The notes beneath the pieces are model-generated. The model was not told the origin of the DNA, made no database searches, and was given only the letters and a program-made list of their open reading frames with translations. DNA of 64,000 nucleotides, from NCBI GenBank assembly GCA_048013815.1, contig CM106586.1:744001-808000 (forward strand), read 5' to 3'. This DNA comes from Setoptus koraiensis (lineage: Eukaryota; Arthropoda). The translations under genes were made by a program, and so were the position numbers. Position 1 is the first letter of the stretch, and each line of letters starts with the position of its first letter. Below, piece by piece: positions 51,071 through 62,380 of this stretch.

Positions 51071-52596
51071 GCTTGTGCTGTTGATGATTATCTTGCTATT
51101 ATAGAGTCCTGATGTTCTGGTGCTCTTAGCTTGACCAGCCATACGAGCTTCGAGGCCGACTATATCCTTTCTTATATTTTGGTTGTTGGCCTTTTAAGAG
51201 CTGTTAGAGATAACCGACGTACCTCTTGGTCTTGTATTAGTCTGTCTTATTTGCTCGCTTATTATTGATGCCATGCTAGGAGGTTTGTTGCCTGCTGCAT
51301 TAGTGGGCGCTCTGTTGTTGCCTATGAATACGCTCGTTAAAGCCCTATTTCGTAAATTTTTTGGGTGTAGTCCCGAAGAGCGCCACACTTCTATTGAGAT
51401 GAAACTTCACACATAGGGCCCGTCCGGAAGTGCGGAAACTTCCGGTTCCGGTTTTAATATAACTTTGAGATACAGACTCAAAACTCGGTACACCGGTAGA
51501 TTCAAGCATGCTGAGCACAACGTCATCAATTTCAGCCATGTTGGACGCGCGGTTCTCGAGATTTTTGGGAAAAACCAATAGAAAGTTGTTAAAAGTTGGG
51601 GTTGCCCTGATAAGGGCCGTTTTTGTTGGTTTTCACCTCTTGCTTGCTATTCTATGCGCATGATCTTAGCGAGTTCAGCGAACGGGTCTTTGTTCGATGG
51701 AATGCCGTCATTGGACGACCTGCCAGAAGCTATACTTGCGCAATCGGTCGGAATAACGCTGATTGATGAAATGTTGAATCTGAAGCCTGCGCATTCGATG
51801 GGATGCTGTGAAATCTTGGGCTTCACAGTTCGCAGTCTGATCATCTCTTTTGACAGGGTATGGATTGCAGTCACGTGAGCGGAGGGTAGAGGGCGCAGCC
51901 CGATACCCGAAGCGCTCATCAACCCTACCCGAAGAGTTCCCGTCGCACGGAGTCGTCGCGAGAGCGACGACGGAGATGTGACGGCCTCCAGATTACGAGG
52001 CCGCAGGCCGAGTTCTTGGACCCATCACAATCAGAGCGAAGCTAAGGTCTGTTTCTACTATTCCTTGCTGTATTGGACGCGACTTCATCGAGGTACCAAA
52101 AATTACCCCGAAAAAATACCCGCAAATCCCCAAGCGGCTGTCGGGTATCGAGAAAAGCCCATAGAGCGTTACCTCGGTTATCTTGGGAACCAAGAATTTC
52201 CGCGAATCCATCGCGGTATCAGGGTACAATACCCTACCCTAAAATACCCAAAATACCCCGAAAAAAGTGTGGCGCTCTTCGGGACTATAACCAATTTATT
52301 GGGGCTTGAGTGTCTATTTTGGCTTGTAGGCTTCTGAGGATGTCTATTACTGGGTCAATAGCTTTTTTAATTTTGGCATCAGTGCTGTTTGGATCAGATG
52401 TATCCTCATCATCAATGGTGACTACTCCATTGTTTGGCGGACGTAGGCTAGCTTCTTTGTTGAGGCGATCAATCTCCTTTATATGGCCGGCCTCATTGCT
52501 TTTCCAATGTTTTTTTTTTGTATTTTCGAGCTTCTAGTTGCTTTTGCAAGCTTATTGGTAAGGCTGTATTTATCAGCGGCTAGGCTTTCAAGCTCT
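51071..52596 (-). pseudogene. LINE ORF1 N-terminal and central part
   Basis: From 52596 leftward: SLAADKYSLTNKLAKATRSS, a slip at the A-run near 52510, then HIKEIDRLNKEASLRPPNNG and KIKKAIDPVIDILRSLQAKI, a coiled-coil type region. The TIR element at 51363-52292 interrupts it. It resumes with FIGNNRAPTNAAGNK and, past a stop near 51195, NQNIRKDIVGLEARM to about 51071. Order and strand fit with the zinc knuckles at 50115. RT (ORF2) is not present in the window. Confidence 0.55.
51363..52292. mobile_element. GGGTGT-family TIR element, 930 bp, twin of 62381-63338
   Basis: Left GGGTGTAGTCCCGAAGAGCG and right (in reverse) GGTTATAGTCCCGAAGAGCG. Flanks AATTTTTT and AATTTATT match at 7 of 8. Nearly identical to the copy at 62381 apart from a 28-base deletion after GGGCCCG, so both moved recently. 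GGGC-GCA-GCCC lies near 51891. Confidence 0.92.
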
Positions 52597-53319
52597 TTTT
52601 TTAGCGCTTAATTTTAATTAAGTAGCTATTCGTGTGGTGATGATGGATACGTTTATTCACGTGAGTAGAACAAATCAGTGCAATTTTCTATCTAGGGAAA
52701 ATTAGCACAAGGAAGGCATCGGGAAGCATCTGGTAGGTTTCATCGTTTTAAATTTACCTAGTTTGTTGGTACAATGAAAGCTAGGAGGCGGAGTCATTGG
52801 AAAACAATTAAACAGTGGAAGCTGAGATGCTTACTCGTCAAAATTAGAAGCAAGGGTGCTAGCTGTTTACAAATTGGAATTAGCACTAGGGAAGCTAGAA
52901 AGGCGAGAACTAGGTAGATTTAGTACAATAGAACGCTTAAATGTTGGTTTATTAAATTTAACACAGGAACAGCTAGGAGGCAGAATCACTAGGAAACAAT
53001 GATACAGAGAAGACTGAGATGCAAACTAGGTGGATCCAGCAAAGTAGAAGGCTAGCTGTTGACAATTAGGATCTAGCGCACGGGAAGTTGGAAGTCATGA
53101 AACTAGGAAATCACAGTACAGTAGAAGCTACTCAAGTTGACAAGTATCTCGCAGCACAAGTTATGCTATGATTGATCGGACTAGGTAAAAGTCACGAATT
53201 CGAAGCTGAGATGCCTACCAGAATGATTTAGCAGAGCAAAAGGCTACTGATTAATTAGGATCAAGTGCAAGGATCGAATAACAGCTAGCTTACATTACTG
53301 GGTCGTAATCAGCACTGTG

Positions 53320-53885
53320 AAAGGCACATAACTCAGTCATGCTGAGTGGAAGCTGAAGATGCACATGCTCTCAGCTATCACACACTCAATTAATATTGTC
53401 ACAGGCACATAACTGTGCTGTACTGTGTGGAAGCTGAGGATGCACATGCTCTCAGCTATCACACACACATTATATAATGTCAAAGGCACATAACTCAGTC
53501 ATGTTGAGTGATAGCTGAGGATGCTCATGTTCTCAGCTATGACACACACAATTAGCACAGTAAAAGGCACATAACTTGACTGAGCTGTGTCATAGCTGAG
53601 GATGCACAATTTCTCAGCTATGATATACACAATTAGCACTGTCAAAGGCACGAAAAAATTGACATAGTGTCATTGCTGAGGATGCGGTGATTATCAGCAA
53701 TGACACGTACAATTTGTACAGTAGAAGGCATACATTTCAGTTGTACGGTATCATTGCTGAGGATTCAGAAGTTCTCAGCAATGACACGTACAAATAGCAC
53801 TGTCAAAGGCACGAAAAAATCGACATAGTGTCATTGCTGAGGATTCAGAATTTCTCAGCAATGACACGTACAATTTGTACAGTAG
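53320..53885. repeat. Hairpin tandem array, about six units
   Basis: Units of 80-95 bases with a stem such as TGTCATTGCTGAG...CTCAGCAATGACA joined by CAAAGGCACATAACT or TACAGTAGAAGGCATACAT linkers. The stem sequence drifts along the array (CTCAGCTATCACAC to CTCAGCAATGACAC) while pairing is kept, which suggests compensatory change or conversion within units. Confidence 0.88.
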
Positions 53886-53890
53886 AAGGC

Positions 53891-54367
53891 CACAAACAAC
53901 AGCACAGACAACAGCAACACAGACCAGTGGAATGTGGACGGGCTGAGGCGCCAACTGCGCCGCCTAGTGACACAGGTGGCGGCCGATGTGAGGGGCCGTC
54001 AACAGTTGGCCGCTGGCGAGCCGAGCCGGCGCGACGCGGCCCAGTCCGATCTGGTGGTGCCGCTGGATTCGCTGCTGGCCGCCGACAGCGAGCGACAGCA
54101 GTACGCGCCCGACGCCGTGAATTATTCGAAATTCTTTCGCGAATTGGAACAAAATCAGCACAAGCTGGGCATCGAATCGTTCGGAATAGCCTGTCCCAGC
54201 ATGGAGGACGTGTTCAACAACATCAGCATGCTGTACCAGCCGCGCAAAGTTGCAAGCACTCAGGAAATTCAAGAATTTAAAGTGACACGCGGCATCGCTG
54301 ATAAGTACGTGTCGCTCGTGACCGGAAGCGGCCAACTGGGCTCCTCGTGGCGCGACCTGGATGTGTT
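53891..54367 (+). pseudogene. ABCA-type transporter fragment captured in a Helentron-like element
   Basis: A single open frame from about 53905 reads LRRQLRRLVTQVAADV, PLDSLLAADSE, then FFRELEQNQHKLGIESFGIA and CPSMEDVFNNISM. The LGIxSFG...(T/S)MEDVF pattern is the C-terminal end of the first nucleotide-binding domain of ABCA transporters. The sequence is markedly richer in G and C, especially at third positions, than everything around it, as expected for host coding DNA. It has no start, no intron, and ends where the hairpin array resumes. ABCA proteins export lipids across membranes; this piece of about 155 aa cannot work alone. Confidence 0.65.
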
Positions 54368-54369
54368 CT

Positions 54370-54690
54370 ACTGTACAAATTGTACGTGTCATTGCTGAGA
54401 AATTCTGAATCCTCAGCAATGACACCGTACGACTCAAATGTATGCCTTCTACTGTACAAATTAGACGTGTCATTGCTGAGAAATTCTGAATCCTCAGCAA
54501 TGACACCGTACAACTAAAATGTATGCCTTCTACTGTACAAATTGTACGTGTCATTGCTGAGAAATTCTGAATCCTCAGCAATGACACTATGTCAATTTTT
54601 TCGTGCCTTTGACAGTGCTATTTGTACGTGTCATTGCTGAGAACTACTGAATCCTCAGCAATGACACTGTGCGACTCAAATGTATGCCTT
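54370..54690. repeat. Hairpin tandem array, four units
   Basis: Units TGTCATTGCTGAGAAATTCTGA...CTCAGCAATGACA joined by CTACTGTACAAATTGTACG. Opposite in orientation to the array at 53320-53885, so the captured fragment lies at the centre of an inverted pair. Confidence 0.88.
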
Positions 54691-54719
54691 CTGTATCCAG
54701 GTTCTGATTGAAACACTAA

Positions 54720-54975
54720 TTAGATAGTATGTTTGCAGTCAACAAAAAGCAGGGTGGGAAAATTGGAGAACGATTTTTTGTGTCTTTCCTTCCCCTCTAT
54801 TACCTTCCACTTCTCTGGAGGGAGTAAATAAGGAGCGCCATCTCGCTAAACTACACACTGGTTATTTCTACAGTAAAGTGCTATGCAAAATATATAAAAT
54901 ACAACTCTCTGTCCCGCTTTCTATTACACTCCCACTAACCTGTGCCAAGTGAGAGTTTGCTCTACTTGTTCCTCA
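54720..54975 (-). repeat. LTR/polypurine-tract remnant related to 4819-4972
   Basis: ACACTCCCACTAACCTGTGC near 54930 matches ACACTCCCACTCACCTGTGC at about 4947. TTTTATATATTTTGCAT (in reverse, about 54880) may be its TATA box. No coding sequence remains. Confidence 0.35.
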
Positions 54976-54981
54976 GCAATA

Positions 54982-55408
54982 TTTTTAGCGCTTAATTTTA
55001 ATTAAGCGCTAATGATGTAGTGATGTTGGATCCTAAACGGAGGAGGCAATCCACACACAAGCCTACAATTTTGAGTCACGCCCCCTCTTTAGCACACAGA
55101 AAGCTACAGCCTGAATGAGACTTAAGTCGCTCCACCTCCTCAGCACACAGAAAGCTACAGCCTGAATGAGACTTAAGTCGCTCCACCTCCTCAGCACACA
55201 GTAGGCTACACACTAGTTTAAGACTTAAGTCGCTCCACCTCCTCAGCACACAGTAAGCTTCAGCTTGATTGAGTCTCAATGGTTGATTGATGTTAAGGTA
55301 TATAAACATTACACATGTTAACTCTATGGAGATTTGAGTCTCTCAATTTCTTTGTTAAAGTTTCCAAGAAAAAAAGATTGAAAAATTCATTCGAAAGCCA
55401 CCAAATTC
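54982..55408 (+). mobile_element. Helentron-like element, 5' part, palindromic-5' subfamily
   Basis: Starts AGCGCTTAATTTTAATTAAG plus CGCT, as at 39017. 51-bp tandem units (GACTTAAGTCGCTCCACCTC) at 55080-55260. TTAAAGT(A/T)T, TAAACATTACACATGTTAAC lie near 55300. Cut by the TIR element at 55409. Confidence 0.8.
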
Positions 55409-56381
55409 GGGTTGTACCATCGAATAGGAGCCACGCCCAATTTAGGTATTTTGGGTATTTTTGGGTGAGGTATAGTGCCCTGATACCCAAATGGGTATTC
55501 CGGAAGTGCGGAAATTCTTCGTTACCGAGATACCCGGGGTACCGCATTCTGGGTATTTCGGGGTATTTGAGGGCATATTGACGGTTCAATCGGCGATACC
55601 CACCTGCGCGGACATCGGGTAGGGTACTCGCGTCTCTGTGCCGAGGGTAGATGATACCCAGAAGCTCGGGAAAGAGGAAGAATGCAGTCAAACCGAAGAG
55701 GCGTGACCGTTGAGTGCGGCGCGGAGTGAAACTGCGCCCGCAGTTAGTGAGACCACCCACAGAGTCCTAGCGCGTGCAAGAAGAGAGGTCGACCCATTCG
55801 CAGCTCTGATACAGATGATGAGATTAGAATAAAGGGATATGTCCCCACTTTTCACTGATTTACTTCGTTACTCAACCTTCCATCTATACTGGACCCTCTT
55901 TCGATCTTTACCGACTCGGCCTTCGGCCTCGCGAGCTTGCCTCGCCTCGGGTTGAGGGCTTCGCCCTCAACCCTCGCTCGAACCGACAACCCCGGCCTTC
56001 GGCCGAGTAATTGTCACACATCCGGACACCAGAAACAATGCGAATGCGTGCCCGACACACGGAGAGTCGTGCGATGTTCGATAAGACTACTATCACGTAG
56101 ACCAGAAGTGGTTCATGGAGTCGAAGTTTATTATCTGGAGGTCTGGATGCTCTATGAAGCTAAATTCAACTGAACTGTAAAGACATCGTTAGGATCTATA
56201 CAATCATGTGAAAATTTTCGGTTTGAGGCCCCTGTGAGGCCCGAAAAATGCATTTTTCCATATCTCCGGAAGTAGAAATTTCCGCACTTCCGGACCACTT
56301 TATTTGTTCTTTGGGGCCCCTCCAGGGCCCAGGTGTCGAGTTTGAAGGAAATCGGGCTTGGCTCCTATTCGATGGAACACC
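55409..56381. mobile_element. GGGTGT-family TIR element, full length, 973 bp
   Basis: Left GGGTTGTACCATCGAATAGG and right (in reverse) GGTGTTCCATCGAATAGGAG. Flanks CCAAATTC and TGATGATT do not match, but the right flank TGATGATT pairs with the flank of the related copy at 987 (in reverse CGATGATT). So the original left flank has been replaced by recombination. It holds an 11-bp GAA-type stem at 55949-55973. Confidence 0.9.
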
Positions 56382-57060
56382 TGATGATTGTATTATTTTC
56401 GACAAACCTATTCCACTTACAGTAGCCAGAAGAATACTTTTACAGGCTCTTGAAGTTATGAATGATGACCCTACCACACCGAACGGATCTTCGCAACGAG
56501 TTAAAGATTCAAGATAAAGGGTCCTCGCAAGGAAGGTTTTTTCAGCTATGAATGTTCGTGGTATCAATAATATTGTTGATTGTGGAATGGTCCCTCCAAA
56601 CTCGTTGGATGATGACTCCTTCTCATTCAAATCTGATTCCGGTCAAGTCCGCAAAATCAAACTTTCTACTATGAAGATAATTGTGGGCATGGTAGAGAAG
56701 GGCAGCACAGAAAAATCTATCAAAGCGAAATATCCTTGGTATGAAAGAAATTACGCTAATCTTTTCAAACGGCAGTTGAAAAACGGGGGCAGCTACAGAC
56801 AACGTCTTTGCGATATTGACACGTTCGTCTGGCGGAAGTTCATTGAGGCTCGCCAGAATGATAAAGGCGTCCATCAATGGACTCTGCGTGCTTGGGCGAG
56901 AGAGAGATCCGCGGAGTTGAATATGACAACAGAATTCACGGCGTCCTCATGGTGGATTCACCAGTTTAAAAAGCGCCATGAGATAGTCTCGAGGAAAATA
57001 ACTCAGTATACTTCAAGAGCCAACCGAAATAAAGAGGAATTAGATATGCTCAATATTAAT
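56382..57060 (+). pseudogene. pogo-like transposase, central part
   Basis: First frame from 56382: DDCIIFDKPIPLTVARRILL, aligning with the segment after the acidic region in the transposase at 25949. Stops near 56515; a second frame from 56548 gives IKLSTMKIIVGMVEKGSTEK, SIKAKYPWYERNY, then ARQNDKGVHQWTLRAWARER and WWIHQFKKRHEIVSRKITQY. That is the same CENP-B-like DNA-binding region. It ends at the dispersed repeat at 57061; the DDE core is missing. Its N-terminal exon type is the one seen at 988-1177. Confidence 0.78.
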
Positions 57061-57345
57061 AAAGGACCACTTGCATTTAGGGTCTCCAGAATTAAACTGA
57101 TCTGACATATATAAATCTAGTTTTTTGTGATCGGAAGAGCTTCCTGATCATGAATATAACAATTGCATCATCCTCTAGTTCGACGTTTGGCCACTAGGCG
57201 GCGTTGCTGTTTTTCGCTTTCGGGGCCTCTGGAGCCCTAGTATTTTGTCATAGAGACACGTTCTTGGTATCGTTGAATAGATCTCTAGAAGACGCATCTA
57301 TGAATGGTATAGTTTTTCTTCAGACTCGAGTCCGAGTCAAAAAAA
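57061..57345. repeat. Dispersed repeat of about 285 bp, second copy
   Basis: Matches 8953-9238; see that entry. Here it truncates the transposase. Bases 57346-57538 hold a short GGCCCC...GGGGCC patch and otherwise nothing recognised. Confidence 0.65.
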
Positions 57346-57538
57346 AATTCGATGGAAAACTTTGGCCCCATTTTGAGGGGCCTCAGGAATGTCCGCCCAA
57401 TAATTTGACAGCTCATGAAAATGACACTGTATGAGAGCTTCAAAATTATATTTAATACAACGAAATCAAATTGAACGCCGATGACCAAAAATGAAAATAA
57501 CTACACACACCCCCACCTAAAATAAGACAGAAGGTGGA

Positions 57539-57830
57539 TCGGGTGCTCCGTTGAATGACGGCCAAGTCCAAATTGGGTGTTTTGGGTATTGATGGGTGGG
57601 GTTTTGTACCCTGATACCCGAGTGGGTATTTCAGGGGTGCGGAAATTCTTCATCACCGTGATACCAGAGGTACCGCATTCTGGGTATTAAAGGGTATTTG
57701 AAGGCATATTGACATTAGAATTACGGTGATTTATCCCCACTCTCCACTCGTTCAGTGATTGAATGGTACTGTCTGTACTACTGACCCCTTTTACGATCGG
57801 CCTTGGGCCTCCCAAAATCTTTAGCAGTGC
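57539..57830. mobile_element. GGGTGT-family left-end fragment
   Basis: GGGTGCTCCGTTGAATGACG, then AAATTGGGTGTTTTGGGTAT and the GAAGGCATATTGACATTAGA module, fading out near 57830. No right end. The next 200 bases hold a doubled ACGACTTTCTATAATAACAG (57876-57920). Confidence 0.7.
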
Positions 57831-58164
57831 GCATGCGTACCTAACATAACCAACAGTGAATTTCTAACGGTTCAGGTGACGACTTTCTATAATAACAGCC
57901 AACGACTTTCTATAATAACAGTAAAGCGCCTTAAGAAGAATATCAACGAACAGGAATCACTCAAAATATATTTAATTTTATAAGCGCGGGCGACTTCAAC
58001 AGATTTGTTTATTGATTGACAGTGTCATTTACAATCGCTCTCATGAATATTGAGAGAGGTGAAGAGTGTTTCTCCCCCAAATCTGCGCACTACCGCAGCG
58101 CATTTTTTGAAACTCCACAAGAAAAACGATCCACAAGAAGCACTGAAACGATCCACAAGAAGCA

Positions 58165-58358
58165 GTAAACGACCCACAAGGAGCACAAGTTGCGCTCAAG
58201 CGTTGCTTGCCCTTAATGCAGGGCGAGGAAAGACTGGGACAAAATCCTACTAACGCCCTCGCCCTAGGGTATATAAAATTCTTGGAGGCACTTATTAGGA
58301 GCAAAATTCACCCTGAAGTAGCCCGTGGTTATGTCCGGGAGAATGTGGACGAGAGAGT
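58165..58358 (+). pseudogene. Unknown ORF, 5' part
   Basis: Open frame with NALALGYIKFLEALIRSKIH, PEVARGYVRENVDERV, then the TIR element at 58359. The frame resumes after the 8-bp duplication at 62173 with NPSCYDFNDIARRILEAHPV and ends YIVATC followed by a stop near 62306. A helical protein of at least 110 aa; no family recognised. Upstream (58115-58190) is a 19-base tandem repeat, AAACGATCCACAAGAAGCA. The frame match across the insertion shows that this was coding when the element landed. Confidence 0.4.
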
Positions 58359-58385
58359 GGTTGTTCTAACGAAGAGCGCCTCACT

Positions 58386-61245
58386 TTTTTAGCGCTTAAT
58401 TTTAATTAAGTAGCTATTGGGGTGGTTCTGGCAGATACGTTTATTCACGTGAGTAGAACAAATCAGTGCTTTTTTCAACTAGGAAAAAATAGCACGGTGA
58501 AAGCTGTACTGTGAGAAATAAACTAGATAAATTTAGAACAGTCAAAGCTTACAATGTTGATTAGTTAAATTTAGCACATAGAATGCTATGCGCGTTCACT
58601 TACTAGACGCGATTAGCACGCTCAAAGCTGAGATGCTAACTAGATGAATTTAGCACAGCAGAAGTCTAGCTGTATACAATTCGGATTTAGTACACTGGAA
58701 GCTAGAGGTGTTGGAACTAGGAGATTGTAGAACAGTAGATACTATTCAGGATAACTACTGCTTCTCAGCACTGTCAATGCTGATGTGGCTGAAACTAGAC
58801 GAGTGTAGCACGCTCAATACTGAGATGTAAAATAGATGAATTCAGCACAGCAGAAGGCTAGCTGTCTACAATTCTGATTTAGTACACTGGAAGCTAGATG
58901 CTTTGTAGCTAAGAGATTACAGTTCTTCCCTGTGTTAAAGTATCTAAACGTTAACAATGTTAACCCTATGGGAATTTGACTTTGACGATTTTGACAAAAA
59001 TTTTTTTCTTCTCTGTGTTAAAGTATCTAAACGTTAACAATGTTAACCCTATGGGAATTTGACTTTGACGATTTTGAAAAAAAAAATTTTCTTCTCTGTG
59101 TTAAAGTATCTAAACGTTAACAATGTTAACCCTATGGGAATTTGACTTTGACGATTTTGAAAAAAAAAATTTTGGGTGTTGTTCGGAAAGACGACACACT
59201 CCGATTTCGATCAAACTCAACACAGGGGCCCCAAATGGGCCCCCAAGTACAAATATGACAGTCCGGAAGTGCGGAAATTTTTACTTCCGGAGATATCGAA
59301 AAATCCATTTTTTTGGTCTCACAGATGCTTTTTACCATATATTTTGGTATAATCGTACAGTTTCCACTACGATGTACGTGATTCCATTAGATTCAATCAT
59401 ATTCGAGGACTTGATCTCGAGGAATTCACTGTTTTTTATCTAGCACTTCCGGTCCGAGGATCAACGCGAATCGGGTAGTTTGTTTGGCATAATCGTTTGT
59501 TCAAGCTTGCTTCTTGGAAGCTGGCTCGAATAAAACCCGGTCCGATCGCGGGCCCCGCCCACTCGACCCCCAGCCTACGGGAAACAATCCTTTCTCAGGA
59601 TGCGGGACGGCCCGTAGGGCCGTCACGAGGCAGGCCGTCAATCGTCTCGCCGTCGGCCGTCGGCCGAAAGCCGAAAGCCGAAAGCCGAAAGCGTGGACGG
59701 TAAGCCGGCCTATGCGGGTGGGCCAAAGGCCCACCCGCACATCGTGGCACATCCTGAGGGGCGTAGCCCCGAAGTGCGTGCTTAGAATCCCGTCGATGAT
59801 CCAGTGCCCGCATTTGCGCTCCGCGCCGCATCCATTGGTCACGCCTATTTAGTTAGACTACTTTTATTTTCCTCCTGGGGCTGTTAGGTAGAATCTAGCC
59901 TCTATAATCGACCATCAGTACCACAGCGTATGTGGATGCGGGAGGGTACGGCTGCCCGTACCCCAAATATGCCCACAAAAATACCCTGAAATACCCACAA
60001 TGCGGCACCTCGGGTATCTCGGGAACGAAGGATTTCCGCACTTCCGGAATACCTTTTCCGGTCTCAAGGCATCATACTCTACCCAAAAATACCCGAAATA
60101 CCCAAATTGGGGTGTGTCGTCTTTCCGAACAAGCCCCAAAATTTTCTTCTCTGTGTTAAAGTATCTAAACGTTAACAATGTTAACCCTATGGGAATTTGA
60201 CTTTGACGATTTTGAAAAAAAAATTTTTCTTCCCTGTGTTAAAGTATCTAAACGTTAACAATGTTAACCCTATGGGAATTTGACTTTGACGTTTTTGACA
60301 AAAATTTTTCGTTCCCTGTGTTGAAGTATCTAAACGTTAACAATGTTAACTCTATGGAGATTTGACAGAGTTCGATGGTCATAATTCGAAGTTCGCTGGT
60401 GACAATTCGAAGTTCGCTGGTGACAATTCGAAGTTCGATGGTCACATTTCGAAATTCGAAATTGAAAATTCGAATTTCTGATGACAGTTCCATCTGCCCG
60501 TTCGAAGTTCGGTGGTCACATTTCGAACTTCGAAATTCGAAATTGAAAATTCGAATTTCCGATACGAGTTCCAGGTGCTTGTACAGAGTTCGATGGTGAC
60601 AATTCGAAGTTCGCTGGTGACAATTCGAAGTTCGATGGTCACAATTCGAACTTCGAAATTCGAAATTGAAAATTCGATTTTCTGAAATGAGTTTCATTTG
60701 CTTTGTCGAAGTTCGATGGTCAGGGTTCGGTGGTCAGAGTTCGATGGTCACAATTCGAACTTCGGTGGTAACAATTCGAAGTTCGATGGTCAAAATTCGA
60801 AGTTCGAAATTCGAAATTGAAAATTCGATTTTCTAATGACAGTTCCATCTGCTCGTTCGATGTTCGGTAGTCAGTGTTCGATGGTCAGTGTTCGATGGTC
60901 AATGTTCGATGGTCACATTTCGAACTTCGAAATTCGAATTTGATGCACCATAACAAAGTGTGTGCCATTGACTAATTGGTTTGTCTAACTAAATTACTCA
61001 TTGTGGCGAAATTCACCATAAGAATCTTACTAAATTCCGTACGCAAGCAATCCACATGTGTATCATGCTGCGATAGAAATTTGGAGAACTTGTATTCATT
61101 CTGTCATCTTTTCGGCTACTCTGATCTGACAGGCATGGATGTTCATTTCCGACATGTTGTCACATACTCGCATCTTTATTCCAACTATACTCATCTATCC
61201 AAAAAATTAAGCGCTCGAAATACTGATTTGATCAGTATTACTTGT
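58386..61245 (+). mobile_element. Helentron-like element, complete, with nested TIR element
   Basis: 5' end TTTTTTAGCGCTTAATTTTA; 3' end AAAAAATTAAGCGCTCGAAA, hairpin, ACTTGT at 61245. It lies between TT of the host TIR element. The first 540 bases match 28623 onward. 83-bp tandem units (TAAACGTTAACAATGTTAAC) occupy 58925-59170 and 60140-60365, followed by TTCGAA satellite (60370-60950). Confidence 0.92.
59174..60137. mobile_element. GGGTGT-family TIR element, complete, 964 bp
   Basis: Left GGGTGTTGTTCGGAAAGACG and right (in reverse) GGGGCTTGTTCGGAAAGACG. The target duplication AAAATTTT is perfect (59166-59173 and 60138-60145), inside the 83-bp array. The core has CGAAAGC repeated (59663-59695), an 11-bp stem GCGGGTGGGCC-AAA-GGCCCACCCGC at 59714-59738, and GGGGC-GTA-GCCCC near 59758. 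Confidence 0.93.
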
Positions 61246-62172
61246 TTGGGGTATTTTGGGTATTTTCGGGTAAGGTATTGTGCCCTGATACCCGAATGGG
61301 TAGTTCGGAAGTGCGGAAATTCCTCGTTCCGGAAATAACCGAGGTACCGCTCAGAAGGCGTTTCACGCTACCCGACAGCCGCTTGGGGATTCGCGGGTAT
61401 CTTTTCAGGGTTATTTTCGGTACCTCGGTAGAATCGCATTCAATCCAGCAAGGAATGGCAGAAATAGGCCTTAGCTTCGCTCTGCTTGTGATAGGTATGA
61501 GAACTCGGCCTGCGGCCTCGTAATTTGGAGGCCGTCACATCTCCGTCGTCGCTCCCGCGACGACTGCGTGCGACGGGAACCCTTCGGGTAGAGTTGATGA
61601 GCGCTTCGGGTATCGGGCTTCGCCCTCTACCCTCCGCTCACGTTACTGCAATCCATACACCAACACAAGAGATGATAAGAATTCGAGCTTGACAGCATAC
61701 CATCGATTGCGCAGGTGTCAGATTAGACATTTCACCAATTGACGTTATTCCAATCAATTGCGCAAGTACCATATCTAACAGCATGTCTCATGACGGCATT
61801 CCATCGATTGCGCACGTGCCAGATTTGATCAAGCGCATTGAATGAGAGCGACACGCTGAGGAGATCACCCCATGATGAAACGTCCCTTATCAGGGCCAAC
61901 CCGAACTTTTTCCCACTCTAACCCGGTTTTCCTTGCATATCTCACGAACCGGAAATCGCACAGATCCTAAATTGGCAGCATTGTGCTCTGCGTGTCTGGC
62001 TGGATCTAGCTGGATATCAAGTTTCATGCTTGTATCTTGAAGTTTCTGTAAAACCGGAAGTTTCCGCACTTCCAGACTACTCAAAGCATTGTCAGGGGGC
62101 CCTACGGGCCCTTTGTGTGGAGTTTCATCCAAATCAAAGTGTGGCGCTCTTCGCTAGAACACCCGAGAGAGT

Positions 62173-62306
62173 TAATCCGTCATGCTATGACTTTAACGAT
62201 ATAGCCCGGCGGATTTTAGAGGCGCATCCGGTGTTGACACTCACGCTACGCGTGTTATACAACGGGTTAGTGACATATTTGCACTACATTGTAGCAACTT
62301 GTTAGC
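62173..62306 (+). pseudogene. Unknown ORF, 3' part
   Basis: Continuation of the frame at 58165-58358; ends in YIVATC and a TAG that lies inside the palindrome at 62299-62334. Confidence 0.4.
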
Positions 62307-62334
62307 GGTCTAGCGACCGCTAACAAGTTGATTT
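62299..62334. repeat. Perfect palindrome at the end of the unknown ORF
   Basis: Arms CAACTTGTTAGCGGTC and GACCGCTAACAAGTTG are perfect, 16 bases each, around TAGC. The ORF stop codon sits in the left arm. A processing or transcript-end hairpin is possible, or a relic of a nested terminal repeat. Confidence 0.9.
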
Positions 62335-62380
62335 CAAAATTGCCGCTCTGTTTGTGCGCAGATTTGGGGGAGAAACATTC

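Larger units (their letters stand above)
52597..54719 (+). mobile_element. Helentron-like element carrying a gene fragment
   Basis: 5' end TTTTTAGCGCTTAATTTTAA near 52600 with the CACGTGA box and GTAGAACAAATCAGTGC. The body (52690-53280) has CTAG/GCTAG-rich repeats. Hairpin arrays at 53320-53885 and 54370-54690 flank the ABCA-like fragment at 53891-54367 in opposite orientations. The 3' end has not been found; the element is followed by LTR-like sequence. Confidence 0.75.
58359..62164. mobile_element. GGGTGT-family TIR element split by a Helentron-like element
   Basis: Left GGTTGTTCTAACGAAGAGCG and right (in reverse) GGGTGTTCTAGCGAAGAGCG. The target duplication GAGAGAGT is perfect (58351-58358 and 62165-62172). 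About 950 bases belong to this element; the rest is the insertion 58386-61245. The right part has the four-GGG block at 61246, GGGCTTCGCCC at 61615-61625 and the CGTCGTCGC stems. Confidence 0.92.

Noticed and set aside
53320-54690. CRISPR-like array of palindromic repeats
   Set aside because: Units include the linkers, there are no unique spacers of constant length, no cas genes, and the context is a eukaryotic transposon.
61246-61300. Telomeric repeat tract
   Set aside because: GGGTATTTT units are few, internal and tied to TIR-element ends, so they are not an interstitial telomere.
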